A stretch of DNA of 64,000 bases. Origin: Fen-330 sp050008465 (lineage in GTDB: Bacteria; Acidobacteriota; Terriglobia; Bryobacterales; Bryobacteraceae). The stretch is from positions 1 through 64,000 of the forward strand of contig JBEKMO010000011.1 of assembly GCA_050008465.1 (NCBI GenBank). The letters run 5' to 3'. Below the pieces are notes generated by a model. The model did not search any database and was not told where the DNA came from. It was given only the letters and a program-made list of their open reading frames with translations. A program made the translations under genes and the position numbers. Shown here piece after piece: positions 36,176 to 43,573 of this stretch (its first letter is position 1; each line of letters starts with the position of its first letter).

Positions 36176-36195
36176 CTATTCCGATATCGGAATAG
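36176..36195. repeat. 20-bp perfect palindrome at the right junction
   Basis: CTATTCCGATATCGGAATAG is self-complementary along its full length. It directly follows the right terminal repeat and precedes host sequence. The left junction has no counterpart. Confidence 0.85.
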
Positions 36196-36196
36196 C

Positions 36197-36792
36197 TGCC
36201 ATCCGCATTCCGGCCAACGACAGCCTGGAGAGGGACATCGCGGAGTGGTTGACGCAGCCAGTGGGAAGACCGAGCCAAAAGCCGGTGGTCTGGTACAAGG
36301 GTTTTCTCTACCAGGCCGCGAGTTGGAAGACGGCGCGGCGGGTGGTAGCCAAGGTCGAGTTCCGCTTTGGAGAGCTGTTCCCTCGCGTGCGGTTCATCGT
36401 GACCAACCTGGAGACGGACAGCCGGGCGGTGGTGCGGTTCTACAACAACCGGGGGACGGCGGAACAGTGGATCAAAGAAGGCAAGCAGGCGGTGAAGATG
36501 ACGCGGCTGAGCTGCCACCTGTTCCGGTCAAACGAGGTGCGGCTTTGGCGGAGCGTGATCGCCTACAACCTGGGGAATCTGTGGCGGGGGGGGCCCTCTG
36601 GGCCCGGTGCTGCCAAACAGGATCGGCAACTGGTCGCTGACCAGTTTGCAGCAACGGTTGGTGAAGACCGGCGGCAGGCTGATCAAGCACGCCCGGTACT
36701 ACTGGTTGATACTGGCCGAGAGTCACCTGACGCGGCGGCTGTTTGGGGCGATGGTGCGGCGGATTGCGGCTCTTCCCTTGCCGACCGGATAG
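36197..36792 (+). pseudogene. IS1380-family transposase, 3' half (interrupted, frameshifted)
   Basis: Continues the transposase cut at 32751: AIRIPANDSLERDIAEWLTQPVGRPS, FLYQAASWKTARRVVAKVEF, GELFPRVRFIVTNLETDSRAVVRFYNNRGTAEQWIKEGKQAVKMTRLSCH (last catalytic Glu region) and LWRSVIAYNLGNLW. At a run of eight G (36586-36593) the frame shifts. The family C-terminus then continues in another frame (VLPNRIGNWSLTSLQQRLVKTGGRLIKHARYYWLILAESHLTRRLFGAMVRRIAALPLPTG) to a stop at 36790-36792. So the transposase carries both the RIT insertion and a homopolymer frameshift. Confidence 0.88.
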
Positions 36793-37143
36793 GGGGCGGC
36801 GGCGGGCAAGCAAACAGGCCGAAGAAAGGAGGCGGGATGGAGAGGTGTATGAAGAACCGCTTGGAATCGGGAACTCCCGTCTTTTCCGTTTCCGGGCCAG
36901 GCAGAGCTGGTTCCCTTCCTCGGCTGCTGGAGTCGCTCGGAAGGGGAAGGATGAAAAACGCTTAGCCAACGGAGGTGGTTGGATGTACAATCGATGCCCG
37001 CCAGGATGGCAAAACGGAAATCCTGGTTAACATGCGGCGACCACTCCCCGATGGTAACAGTTGTTAACAATCGCTGGTCCCCTATAACTAAAATGAGCCG
37101 CAACGGTGAAGTCGTGCAACTATATACAATAGAGATGCTATGT
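36793..37143. other. Gap between IS1380 and the Tad genes
   Basis: About 350 bp. It should contain the right end of IS1380, but I could not place its inverted repeat. The frame of the next gene is open from 36979 and possible starts lie at 37093, 37135 and 37144. An AT-rich stretch (TATATACAATAGAG) at about 37120-37133 may hold promoter elements. Confidence 0.4.
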
Positions 37144-38517
37144 ATGGGTGTTGAAGGCCAGTGTGTCCATCCCCAACCTGGGGGTTCACGGCGGGCAAGA
37201 AACCCTCGCTGCCGCCGATCTAGTCCCGGATTCGTGCTGGTTGCGTTCTCGCTCGCATTGCTCCTGATTCTTGGAGCACTGGGGCTCTCGTTCGACATCG
37301 GCAGGATGTATGTTACGCGGTCCGAGGGGCAGTCCTTCGTCGATTCGGCGGCGATCGCTGCGGCGCTCAAGCTGAACGGAACCTCCGCCGGACTGCAGGC
37401 CGCACGGGATGCCGCAGCCGCTACTGTCAAAGGCTGGCAGTTCGGAACGAGGAGCTTCCCGTTTAACAGCAGCACCGACGTGACCTTTGCGAAGGCCATT
37501 ACAGACCCCGAGCCATGGCCGGCAAATCCGAGCCCCGCGGATGGCTATGCCTGTGCTCGCGTCACTACCCGCGTCAGTCTGCCGATCTTCTTGCTTCCTG
37601 TGTTGGTCGGGGCTACCAGTTCATCCATCGCCGCAAGCGGAGTCGCCAAACAGCTCCAAGTGGCTGCCCCGGGACCAGGCCATTACGGTCCCTTTTCACC
37701 TTTTGGGGCTCCCAGGATGTTGGACCCGACCGGCGAGGGCTGGAACCCCTATGACCCGTTCAACATGATCGGCGCGGAAGTACGACCGCTTACCGCCCCG
37801 ATTACTTACCAGCACGGCCGCCTTTACAACATTCTCTGGCCGAATAATCAGCAGGTCGCGCAACACTCCACGCAAGACGATACCGTTTGCCCGGGAGATC
37901 AGTACTCGAGCCTGGTTTCGATCAAGACCACATCCGCGTCGAGCGACACGCTCGGGACCAGTAACCGAGGGTATCTTTACAATCCGTCCAGCCTGATAGC
38001 AGCCACGATCGTTGCGGGCATCTTGCCGGCGGGGTATCCTCCGCTTTCTACCGGCGCGGACCTCTACACCGATTTCCTCTCCGTCTCCAACGGCGCAAAG
38101 CACAACAACATCGTCGGTGGACTGCAGGATCGATCCAATACCGACAGCGACTCAACCAGCCAGTGGTATCAGGACTATGTGAGCGGGCACCATGGCAACG
38201 GGCAGCGCATCATGCTGATGCCGGTCAACTCGGGACCGTGCGGGGGCACTACGTTCACACCGCAGGGGAAGGGCGGTCTTCCTGCGTACAGCGGCACGAA
38301 CACCTGCATTTTTCCCGTCGGGGACGGCACGAACAACACGGTGGCCTTTGGGAGTTACAAAGTGGTCGGCTGGGGTCGGTTTTTCCTACTGCCCCCAGCG
38401 GACTATTCTGTGAGCGGGAACAAGGGTGCCTGCGCCGAATACATCGGACCGGGCGAGGTGGAAGGAGGCGGGGCCGGGAACGGGACCTCCCTCTATGTGG
38501 TGAAGCTAATTCAGTGA
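37144..38517 (+). CDS. TadG-like pilus assembly protein
   Basis: A 457-aa protein. A basic N-terminus (RRARNPRCRRSS) leads to a single hydrophobic helix, PGFVLVAFSLALLLILGALGLSFDIGRMY, followed by RSEGQSFVDSAAIAAALKLNGT, the Tad/TadG N-terminal signature. The rest is a large periplasmic region with several Cys. TadG-like proteins are associated with Flp/Tad pili or type II-like secretion. The start is uncertain; 37144 leaves a normal-length cytoplasmic tail. It is followed at once by two TadE-like genes, and GC content is lower than in most of the window. Confidence 0.7.
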   Translation: MGVEGQCVHPQPGGSRRARNPRCRRSSPGFVLVAFSLALLLILGALGLSFDIGRMYVTRSEGQSFVDSAAIAAALKLNGTSAGLQAARDAAAATVKGWQFGTRSFPFNSSTDVTFAKAITDPEPWPANPSPADGYACARVTTRVSLPIFLLPVLVGATSSSIAASGVAKQLQVAAPGPGHYGPFSPFGAPRMLDPTGEGWNPYDPFNMIGAEVRPLTAPITYQHGRLYNILWPNNQQVAQHSTQDDTVCPGDQYSSLVSIKTTSASSDTLGTSNRGYLYNPSSLIAATIVAGILPAGYPPLSTGADLYTDFLSVSNGAKHNNIVGGLQDRSNTDSDSTSQWYQDYVSGHHGNGQRIMLMPVNSGPCGGTTFTPQGKGGLPAYSGTNTCIFPVGDGTNNTVAFGSYKVVGWGRFFLLPPADYSVSGNKGACAEYIGPGEVEGGGAGNGTSLYVVKLIQ

Positions 38518-38523
38518 GGGACC

Positions 38524-39048
38524 ATGAACTTCGCGAAGCGTAGGTTCCGGGCGCGGGGCAGTGCGATGGTGGAATTCGCCCTGGTTCTGCCTCTGCTCGT
38601 CGGGCTCTTTCTTGGAGCTGTGTTTCTTGGCCAGGACATTCACGTGTACAACCGGCTTGAAGAGTCGGTACGGGCAGGGGCGCGGTTCGCCTCCACGGCA
38701 ACCTACGATGCGTACTCGGGTGCGGATCCGGCGCCGACCAAGTGCGCTGCGTGCTCGTTCACCCCGACTTCCGGACCGTTCGTTACCACGGTGAAGAATA
38801 TCGTCGCTTACGGCTGCGATCCCGCGGGCGGTTCGGCAACCGGCTGCACCGACTTAACCGTAGTCGAAGGTGTCCGGCCGGCCAATATAAACGTTAGCCT
38901 CAATATTGTGAATTGGGTACCGGTTTCAATTTCGGTTTCCGTCAGCGGCGTTCAGATGGTTACGCCGAACGGAAGGATGGCGCTGAATGGAAAACCGGTG
39001 ACGGTGTTCCCATTTGTAGGCGTTTTCATGGCTCCTCCGCCCAGCTAA
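38524..39048 (+). CDS. TadE-like pseudopilin
   Basis: A 174-aa product with the TadE-type III-like leader and helix: RGSAMVEFALVLPLLVGLFLGAVFLGQDIHVYNRLEESVRAGARFAST, where the VEFAL Glu follows the likely prepilin cleavage site. The mature part is beta-rich with a Cys-x-x-Cys. It starts 6 nt after the tadG-like stop, so it belongs to the same operon. It is a probable minor pilin or adaptor of a Tad apparatus. Confidence 0.8.
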   Translation: MNFAKRRFRARGSAMVEFALVLPLLVGLFLGAVFLGQDIHVYNRLEESVRAGARFASTATYDAYSGADPAPTKCAACSFTPTSGPFVTTVKNIVAYGCDPAGGSATGCTDLTVVEGVRPANINVSLNIVNWVPVSISVSVSGVQMVTPNGRMALNGKPVTVFPFVGVFMAPPPS

Positions 39049-39103
39049 AACACCACCTGGGAGCTCGTGTGCGAAGGTGAGTCAGCACGCACGGGGTTTC
39101 AAT

Positions 39104-39601
39104 ATGACGAAGCTTGATACACGGTCGCGGCGCGGCGCTGTTATAGTCGAAGCAAGTTTTCTTTTGCCTCTGTTCCTGATTTTCTGGTTTGGCATTGTGG
39201 ACTGGGGCATCGCCTTCTGGGTTCATCAGACGATCGTTTACCGCGCCAATCTTGCTGCACGTTGGGGGGTCGTGAATGCGTGGGATCCGGGCTCAATCAG
39301 GAACATAGTCGTCTTCGGCAGAACGACCGGTTCCGGCCAAGGGATTTTCGGCCTAAGCGCACAGGGAAACGCCGACGGGACGGGGACCAATGTTGACGTT
39401 AGTTTGCGATGCCTGACTACGCTGAGTCCAAGCTTGCAGAGCGGCAGCACATGTCTGGATGCTCAGTGGTCGGACTTTCGCTGGATCGAGATCGTTGTTC
39501 ACAACTACACCCGGACGCATTTCACTCCGTACTTCGCCGGCTCCTACATCGGCCGGCAGGTGACCGTTACCCTCCCGGGGGAGAGTTTGGGATCGTCCTG
39601 A
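39104..39601 (+). CDS. Second TadE-like pseudopilin
   Basis: A 165-aa product with RRGAVIVEASFLLPLFLIFWFGIVDWGIAFWVHQTIVYRANLAARWGVV, the same TadE leader-plus-helix pattern (conserved Glu in VEASF). The mature part carries two Cys. ATG 39104 is chosen over an in-frame GTG at 39077. It completes a TadG-TadE-TadE trio. None of the tadZABC/rcpA machinery is in the window, so the trio must use an apparatus encoded elsewhere. Confidence 0.8.
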   Translation: MTKLDTRSRRGAVIVEASFLLPLFLIFWFGIVDWGIAFWVHQTIVYRANLAARWGVVNAWDPGSIRNIVVFGRTTGSGQGIFGLSAQGNADGTGTNVDVSLRCLTTLSPSLQSGSTCLDAQWSDFRWIEIVVHNYTRTHFTPYFAGSYIGRQVTVTLPGESLGSS

Positions 39602-39873
39602 CTCTCGGTTTGACGCCGCGCTCCTTGCCCTTAAGTAAGTGATCCGATATAAGGTAAGAACGGCGGGGCCTTGCGTGGACATCCCGCGGAGCATGCCGGA
39701 TCGACCAACCGCTCCTCCGTCCTCTGTTTGGCGGGCAGTTCCATCGCTGTCAGGGCGGAGATAACCGCAACCAGAAGCGCCGCCGAGCACGAGGCTCACC
39801 AGGTTCACCAGGACAATCGCCGCTGACGAGTCCAGGGGGTATTCAGTCGAGTAAGTGTAGATGCGGGCGATAG
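39602..39873. other. Gap without recognisable genes
   Basis: About 270 bp of mixed sequence after the Tad operon. Neither strand gives a credible protein. A GATATAAGGTAAG stretch near 39648 is AT-rich. A family D repeat follows and abuts the GH30 pseudogene. Confidence 0.5.
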
Positions 39874-39916
39874 TAGGGCGGGCGTCCACACCCCGCGTTC
39901 GGCCTCCAGGCCGAAC
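39874..39916. repeat. Family D double-hairpin repeat
   Basis: Same two-hairpin layout as 21337-21378, with one extra C in the first hairpin. It ends about 10 bp before recognisable GH30 coding sequence, where a signal peptide should have been. Confidence 0.7.
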
Positions 39917-39919
39917 TAT

Positions 39920-41379
39920 ACTCCAGGTCTATGAGACTTACGGCGATCAATCGAAACTGCTCGAACGGCGATCCGTGGACCTCGCGTTCGCTCTCCCTTC
40001 GGGCGCCCCGCCGGATTCGACCATCACCATCGATGAGACTTCCCGCTTCCAGGCCAGGGACGGCTTCGGCGCCTCGCTCACCGACTCCTCGGCCTGGCTC
40101 ATCGCCAACAAGCTGGATCTCGCCGCGCGCCGCGCACTCTTCCGGTCGCTCTTTGATCCTGCCTGCGGCGCGGGCATCAGCCTGCTGCGGCAGCCCATGG
40201 GGGCCAGCGATTTCTCGTCCCGCGGAAACTTTTCCTATGCGGACCAGCCCGATCCGGACCTCACTCAGTTCTCCATCGCTCCGGATCTCGAATGCACCAC
40301 ACCCTCGGATTCATTCGAACGGACCGGTTCTCTGCGCTGGCGCTCTACTTTGTGAAGTTCCTTCAGGCCTACCAGCGCGAAGGGCTCCCGGTCTACGCCG
40401 TTTCCATGCACCACGAGCTGCTGTACTCGACGCCGGCTTACCCCACGGCTCGTATTGACGCGGCCGATCAGGCCACCTTCATCGGGAAATTCCTCGGCCC
40501 GGCCCTGCAACAAGCTGGCTTCGGCGCCACCAAGATACTTGCCTACGACCACAACTGGGATCACCCCGAATACCCGATCTCCGTGCTCGACGATCCCGAT
40601 GCCGCCCGCTATGCAGTCGGCGCCGCCTTCCACTGTTACGGCGGGGACGTCGCGGCCCAATCCACCTTCAAGGCCGCGCATCCGGACAAGGACGTCTGGT
40701 TCACCGAGTGCTCCGGTACAGTGGGATCTTCCTTTGCCGGCGACCTGGCCTGGAATGCGCGAACCCCGCTCATCGGTGCGACGTGCAACTGGGCCCGCGG
40801 CGTGATCCTGTGGAACATCGCGCTCGACCAGAACTCCGGCCCGAAAAACGGCGGCTGTAGCAACTGCCACGGAGTCGTCACCATCGACACCTCGGTCTCG
40901 CCGCCCGCCGTCACGCGCAACGTCGAGCACTACGTCCTCGGCCACCTCGCGAAGTTCGTCCGGCCCGGCGCAGTCCGCATCGGCTCGGAGCCCCCCGGCA
41001 CGGGATCCATCCTGCATGTCGCTTTCCGGAATCCCGACGGCTCGGTGGTTCTGTTCGTGCTCAACAACGGTTCTCCCGCGGGCCAGTTCACGGTCATGTG
41101 GAACGGTCAGGCGTTTGCTCATTCGCTTCCGGTGGGTGCGGTAGCGACGTTTGTCTGGAACCCGCGCCAGTGGACCCCCTCTCGCGCGTGGCGGGCACAA
41201 TGACTGTCGATATCGGCCGCCGCCAGGTGATTCCTGACTACGCCGGCCTCGCGCCCTCCTTCGCCGGCCTCTGGCAACTGAGCGTCCTGGTTCCACCGGA
41301 AACCGCCTCGGGACCGGTTTCCGTAGTCATCGTGCTCAATGGCGTGCGCTCGAACCCCGCTACCATCGCGGTTCGGTGA
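39920..41379 (+). pseudogene. GH30 glycosidase with a C-terminal Solibacter domain, multiply broken
   Basis: Three frames are needed. Frame 1 (39920 to about 40300) gives the GH30 start: YETYGDQSKLLERRSVDLAFA, GFGASLTDSSAWLIANKL, GISLLRQPMGASDFS, FSIAPDLE. An internal deletion of some tens of codons follows. Frame 2 (about 40345-41203) gives YFVKFLQAYQREGLPVYAVSMHHELLYSTPAYPTA, where the usual NEP acid/base site reads HEL. It continues with VWFTECSGT (nucleophile Glu) and the end VATFVWNP. Frame 3 (to 41379) encodes only the last 60 residues of a Solibacter-type domain (VIPDYAGLAPSFAGLWQLSVLVPPET). The signal peptide is also missing. This is the remnant of a secreted glucosylceramidase- or xylanase-like enzyme. 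Confidence 0.8.
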
Positions 41380-41397
41380 GAAACCGCTACCAAACTC

Positions 41398-42045
41398 CTA
41401 CATCTCCGCAAACGCCCGCACCGGAAACGAAGCCCCGCGCACCAGCGGCGGCGGCACCGCATAGAACCGGAATCCGGTCCGCGGCAGCGCCCCCAGGTTC
41501 GCCAGGTGCTCCACGATCAGGATGCCAGCCCCCAGCAGCCGCGTGTGCGCCGGCCGCGCCAGGTCGGTAGTGTCATCGACGTTCCAGAAGTCCACGCCCG
41601 CCAGCACCGCCCCCGACCGGATCAGCAGATCGATCGCCCGCTCGGAAAGGAACGGGCCCGGCTCCCAGTAGCTCGGCCCTCCCCAGCGCCGGTCCCAGCC
41701 GGTTCGCACCAGCACCGCGCGGCCGCGCAGCTCCGATTCCGCGCACTCCAGCGAAACCGGGCCCGCCGAAGCCGCCGCGTCGATCACGATTCCCGGCAGA
41801 CCCGCCATGCTCTCCAACGGCACGCGGCTCAAGTCCGCGCCATCCGGATAGCGGTGGAAAGGGCTGTCCAGATAGGTGCCCACATTGCACGCCATCTCCA
41901 CCTTCCCCAGGTGGAACTCCGCTTTGCCCTCGTAACGCGCGCGCGATTCCTCATGATTGAGGACGCACCCGATCTTCGGCGCAGGCAGCCCCGGATACGC
42001 CTGCATCCCATCTTCGATCGGATGGCTCAGATCCACCAGCCCCAT
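41398..42045 (-). CDS. Cyclase-family hydrolase (kynurenine formamidase-like)
   Basis: A 215-aa metal-dependent hydrolase fold. The start LVDLSHPIEDGMQAYPGLP is typical. The metal motif HxGTHxDxPxH appears as NVGTYLDSPFH, with Tyr in place of the central His as in one subfamily. GVDFWNVDD and the C-terminal HLANLGALP block are also present. The substrate could be N-formylkynurenine or another cyclic amide or ester; it cannot be decided here. ATG 42045 fits the family; the frame is open further upstream. It is divergent from a small membrane protein gene. Confidence 0.85.
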   Translation of the reverse strand: MGLVDLSHPIEDGMQAYPGLPAPKIGCVLNHEESRARYEGKAEFHLGKVEMACNVGTYLDSPFHRYPDGADLSRVPLESMAGLPGIVIDAAASAGPVSLECAESELRGRAVLVRTGWDRRWGGPSYWEPGPFLSERAIDLLIRSGAVLAGVDFWNVDDTTDLARPAHTRLLGAGILIVEHLANLGALPRTGFRFYAVPPPLVRGASFPVRAFAEM

Positions 42046-42081
42046 TCGTCGATTATACCCGCGTGCTGTATCCTGGAGTCG

Positions 42082-42333
42082 ATGCCGCTGAACCGCCGAC
42101 AGCCCGTCTGGCACGTGCTGGCGGCGCTCCTCGTCGGCGCGCTGCTGGCGCTAGTGGTCCTCAACGCCGCCCACGGCGGCCGCGCGGACTGCCTCCTGTT
42201 CCTGCCGCTGTTCTGCTTCGCGCTTCTGCCCCCCTCCGCCGCCGCGTGGCGGGCACGCATCCAAGAAGCGCCGATCCCCGAACTCGATCCGTTGCTGGCA
42301 TCCGCGGCCTCCCGCGCCCCGCCCGCTTTCTGA
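42082..42333 (+). CDS. Small membrane protein, unknown
   Basis: An 83-aa protein with two hydrophobic helices (VWHVLAALLVGALLALVVLNA and CLLFLPLFCFALLPPSAAAW) and a short soluble tail. The ATG is 36 bp from the divergent cyclase start. I do not recognise it. Codon use (GC-rich third positions) supports coding. A family A repeat follows the stop by 14 bp. Confidence 0.5.
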   Translation: MPLNRRQPVWHVLAALLVGALLALVVLNAAHGGRADCLLFLPLFCFALLPPSAAAWRARIQEAPIPELDPLLASAASRAPPAF

Positions 42334-42347
42334 TAACCCCCAGTACC

Positions 42348-42374
42348 GAGCCGCGACCGCGAGGGAGCGGTCCC
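42348..42374. repeat. Family A repeat
   Basis: GAGCCGCGACCGCGAGGGAG plus CGGTCCC. In this variant GACCGC and GCGGTC pair over 6 bp around GAGGGA. It lies between two small membrane protein genes. Confidence 0.75.
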
Positions 42375-42399
42375 TCCCGTCGCAGAAAGGAACGAGTTC

Positions 42400-42696
42400 A
42401 TGTCCCCACTACAAGCCTGTGAGGGAATGTTCGTCTTCGCGCTGTCGGTTTTCGTCGGCATCGTCCTCCTGGTCTTCTTCCTGAGAAGAATGTTCGCGTG
42501 GATGGACCGGCGCGGCTGGATCACGTACACGGGCGACCCGCCCACCTATGGCTCGCTCGGGAACGCCTTCCTCGAGCTACAGAAGCTGGCGCAGCCCCAA
42601 ATGGAGTACATTCTCGAGCAGAAGGAAGCGGAGAAACAGAAACTGGAGGAGGACGGCGAAGCCGGCCCAGACGACCCAACCCGAAAGCTACCGTAA
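42400..42696 (+). CDS. Small single-pass membrane protein, unknown
   Basis: A 98-aa protein. A strong ribosome site (GAAAGGA, 42385-42391) precedes the ATG. One transmembrane helix (MFVFALSVFVGIVLLVFFLRRMF, residues 10-32) is followed by a conserved-looking segment (WMDRRGWITYTGDPPTYGSLGNAFLELQKLAQPQMEYILEQKEAE) and an acidic tail. The family is unknown to me. Its 3' end overlaps the convergent spoIID-like gene by 9 bp. Confidence 0.7.
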   Translation: MSPLQACEGMFVFALSVFVGIVLLVFFLRRMFAWMDRRGWITYTGDPPTYGSLGNAFLELQKLAQPQMEYILEQKEAEKQKLEEDGEAGPDDPTRKLP

Positions 42697-43506
42697 CTCC
42701 ACCAACTCCGCGTTCGGAAAGTAGTGCCGCAGTATCTCGCGGAACGTGGCCCCGGCGGCGGCCATCCCCTTGGCCCCCGTCTGGCACAGGCCGAATCCGT
42801 GTCCCGCGCCTTCGCCGCGCGGATCGCAGTACGAGCAGCGCACGCGCGGGCCGCGCCGGCAGTACACGCAGTCCACCGCGAAGTACGGGTACTCGCCCGG
42901 CGCCGGATTCGCAAGCGCGCGCGTGCGGCCGCCACAGCTCGCCGAAAATAGCGCGGCGACCGTCGCGCCGCGGTAGCCTAGCACCATGCCGCGGGTGCGC
43001 TCCGCCGCAATCGCCGCGGGCGCATTCAACGGAGGCGGCTCGCGCAGGAACTGGCAGTGCGTGGTGTCGCAAAAATCGAACCCGTGGTGACGCCCGCGCG
43101 CCGCCGCGTAATACGAGCGGGTCACCACGGCCTGCGCCTTCAGCGCCTCCAGCGATGCGCCCGGCGGGCTCTCCGCCGCCACCGCCGAAGCCACCGCGAC
43201 TTCCAACTCCATCGCCACTATCGCCACCAGCGCGCCCGCCTCGGCCCTCACTTCGAGTTCCCCGCGAAATCTCCGCTCGATTTTCCCCGGCACGCTCAGC
43301 ACAAACTCGCCACCGCCGCGCGGAGCAGCGTGCACCGATCCCGCCAGCTCGCTCGCCCGCACCCGCAGCACTCGCCCTCCCTCGAGTACGATCCGCCCCG
43401 CGCCCGATTCCACCACCAGCGCCTGGCCCGGCACGGGCCGCACCACTATCTCCGAGGGCCGGAACAGCCCGAACACGCCGATCCACACCATCGCGGCTAG
43501 CATCAA
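42688..43506 (-). CDS. SpoIID/LytB-domain protein
   Basis: A 272-aa exported protein. A hydrophobic N-terminus is followed by a beta-rich region and the SpoIID domain: YLEVAVASAVAAESPPGASLEALKAQAVVTRSYYAA-like core (VAAESPPG; AQAVVTRSYYAARGRHHGFDFCDTTHCQ), then RTRGMVLGYRGATVAALFSASCGGRT and GAGHGFGLCQTGAKGMAAAGATFREILRHYFP. SpoIID is a lytic transglycosylase acting on denuded glycan; LytB proteins enhance amidases. The catalytic Glu of the AAESP motif is present. It is last in the minus-strand envelope operon, 67 bp after the transpeptidase gene with a family C repeat between. Spore formation is not expected here. Confidence 0.85.
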   Translation of the reverse strand: MMLAAMVWIGVFGLFRPSEIVVRPVPGQALVVESGAGRIVLEGGRVLRVRASELAGSVHAAPRGGGEFVLSVPGKIERRFRGELEVRAEAGALVAIVAMELEVAVASAVAAESPPGASLEALKAQAVVTRSYYAAARGRHHGFDFCDTTHCQFLREPPPLNAPAAIAAERTRGMVLGYRGATVAALFSASCGGRTRALANPAPGEYPYFAVDCVYCRRGPRVRCSYCDPRGEGAGHGFGLCQTGAKGMAAAGATFREILRHYFPNAELVELR

Positions 43507-43525
43507 TACTCTTCACCTTGTCTTC

Positions 43526-43569
43526 GTGGGGCGGACCTCCGGTCCGCGGGCCGACGTCCACGTCGGCCC
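43526..43569. repeat. Family C double-hairpin repeat
   Basis: GCGGACC-TCC-GGTCCGC followed by GGCCGACGT-CC-ACGTCGGCC, preceded by GTGGG. A second copy lies at 61470-61513. It sits between the transpeptidase and SpoIID-like genes of one operon. Confidence 0.75.
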
Positions 43570-43573
43570 ACCA

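Larger units (their letters stand above)
32747..36196 (-). mobile_element. RIT element: three tandem tyrosine recombinases with terminal inverted repeats
   Basis: A 3.4-kb segment inserted in an IS1380 transposase gene. Its ends are perfect 37-bp inverted repeats (32747-32783 and 36139-36175). It encodes only three tyrosine recombinases, all on the minus strand, each overlapping the next by 4 bp. This is the diagnostic layout of Recombinase-in-Trio elements (known from the literature on RIT elements in proteobacteria and other phyla). The host codon GCC is duplicated at both junctions and TGCC flanks both sides, so a short target duplication of about 4 bp is possible. Right of the right repeat lie 21 further bases, including a 20-bp palindrome, before host sequence resumes at 36197. 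Confidence 0.9.

Noticed and set aside
32035..36792. Composite transposon with two IS1380 copies flanking recombinase genes
   Set aside because: The two IS pieces are complementary halves of one transposase in the same orientation, joining in matching codons. The recombinase block has its own terminal repeats.
39353..39889. Minus-strand 178-codon open frame over the second TadE gene
   Set aside because: It is antisense to a well-supported gene and shows no recognisable protein pattern.
42688..43506. Sporulation gene cluster because of the SpoIID domain
   Set aside because: SpoIID/LytB domains are common in non-sporulating bacteria and no other sporulation gene is present.
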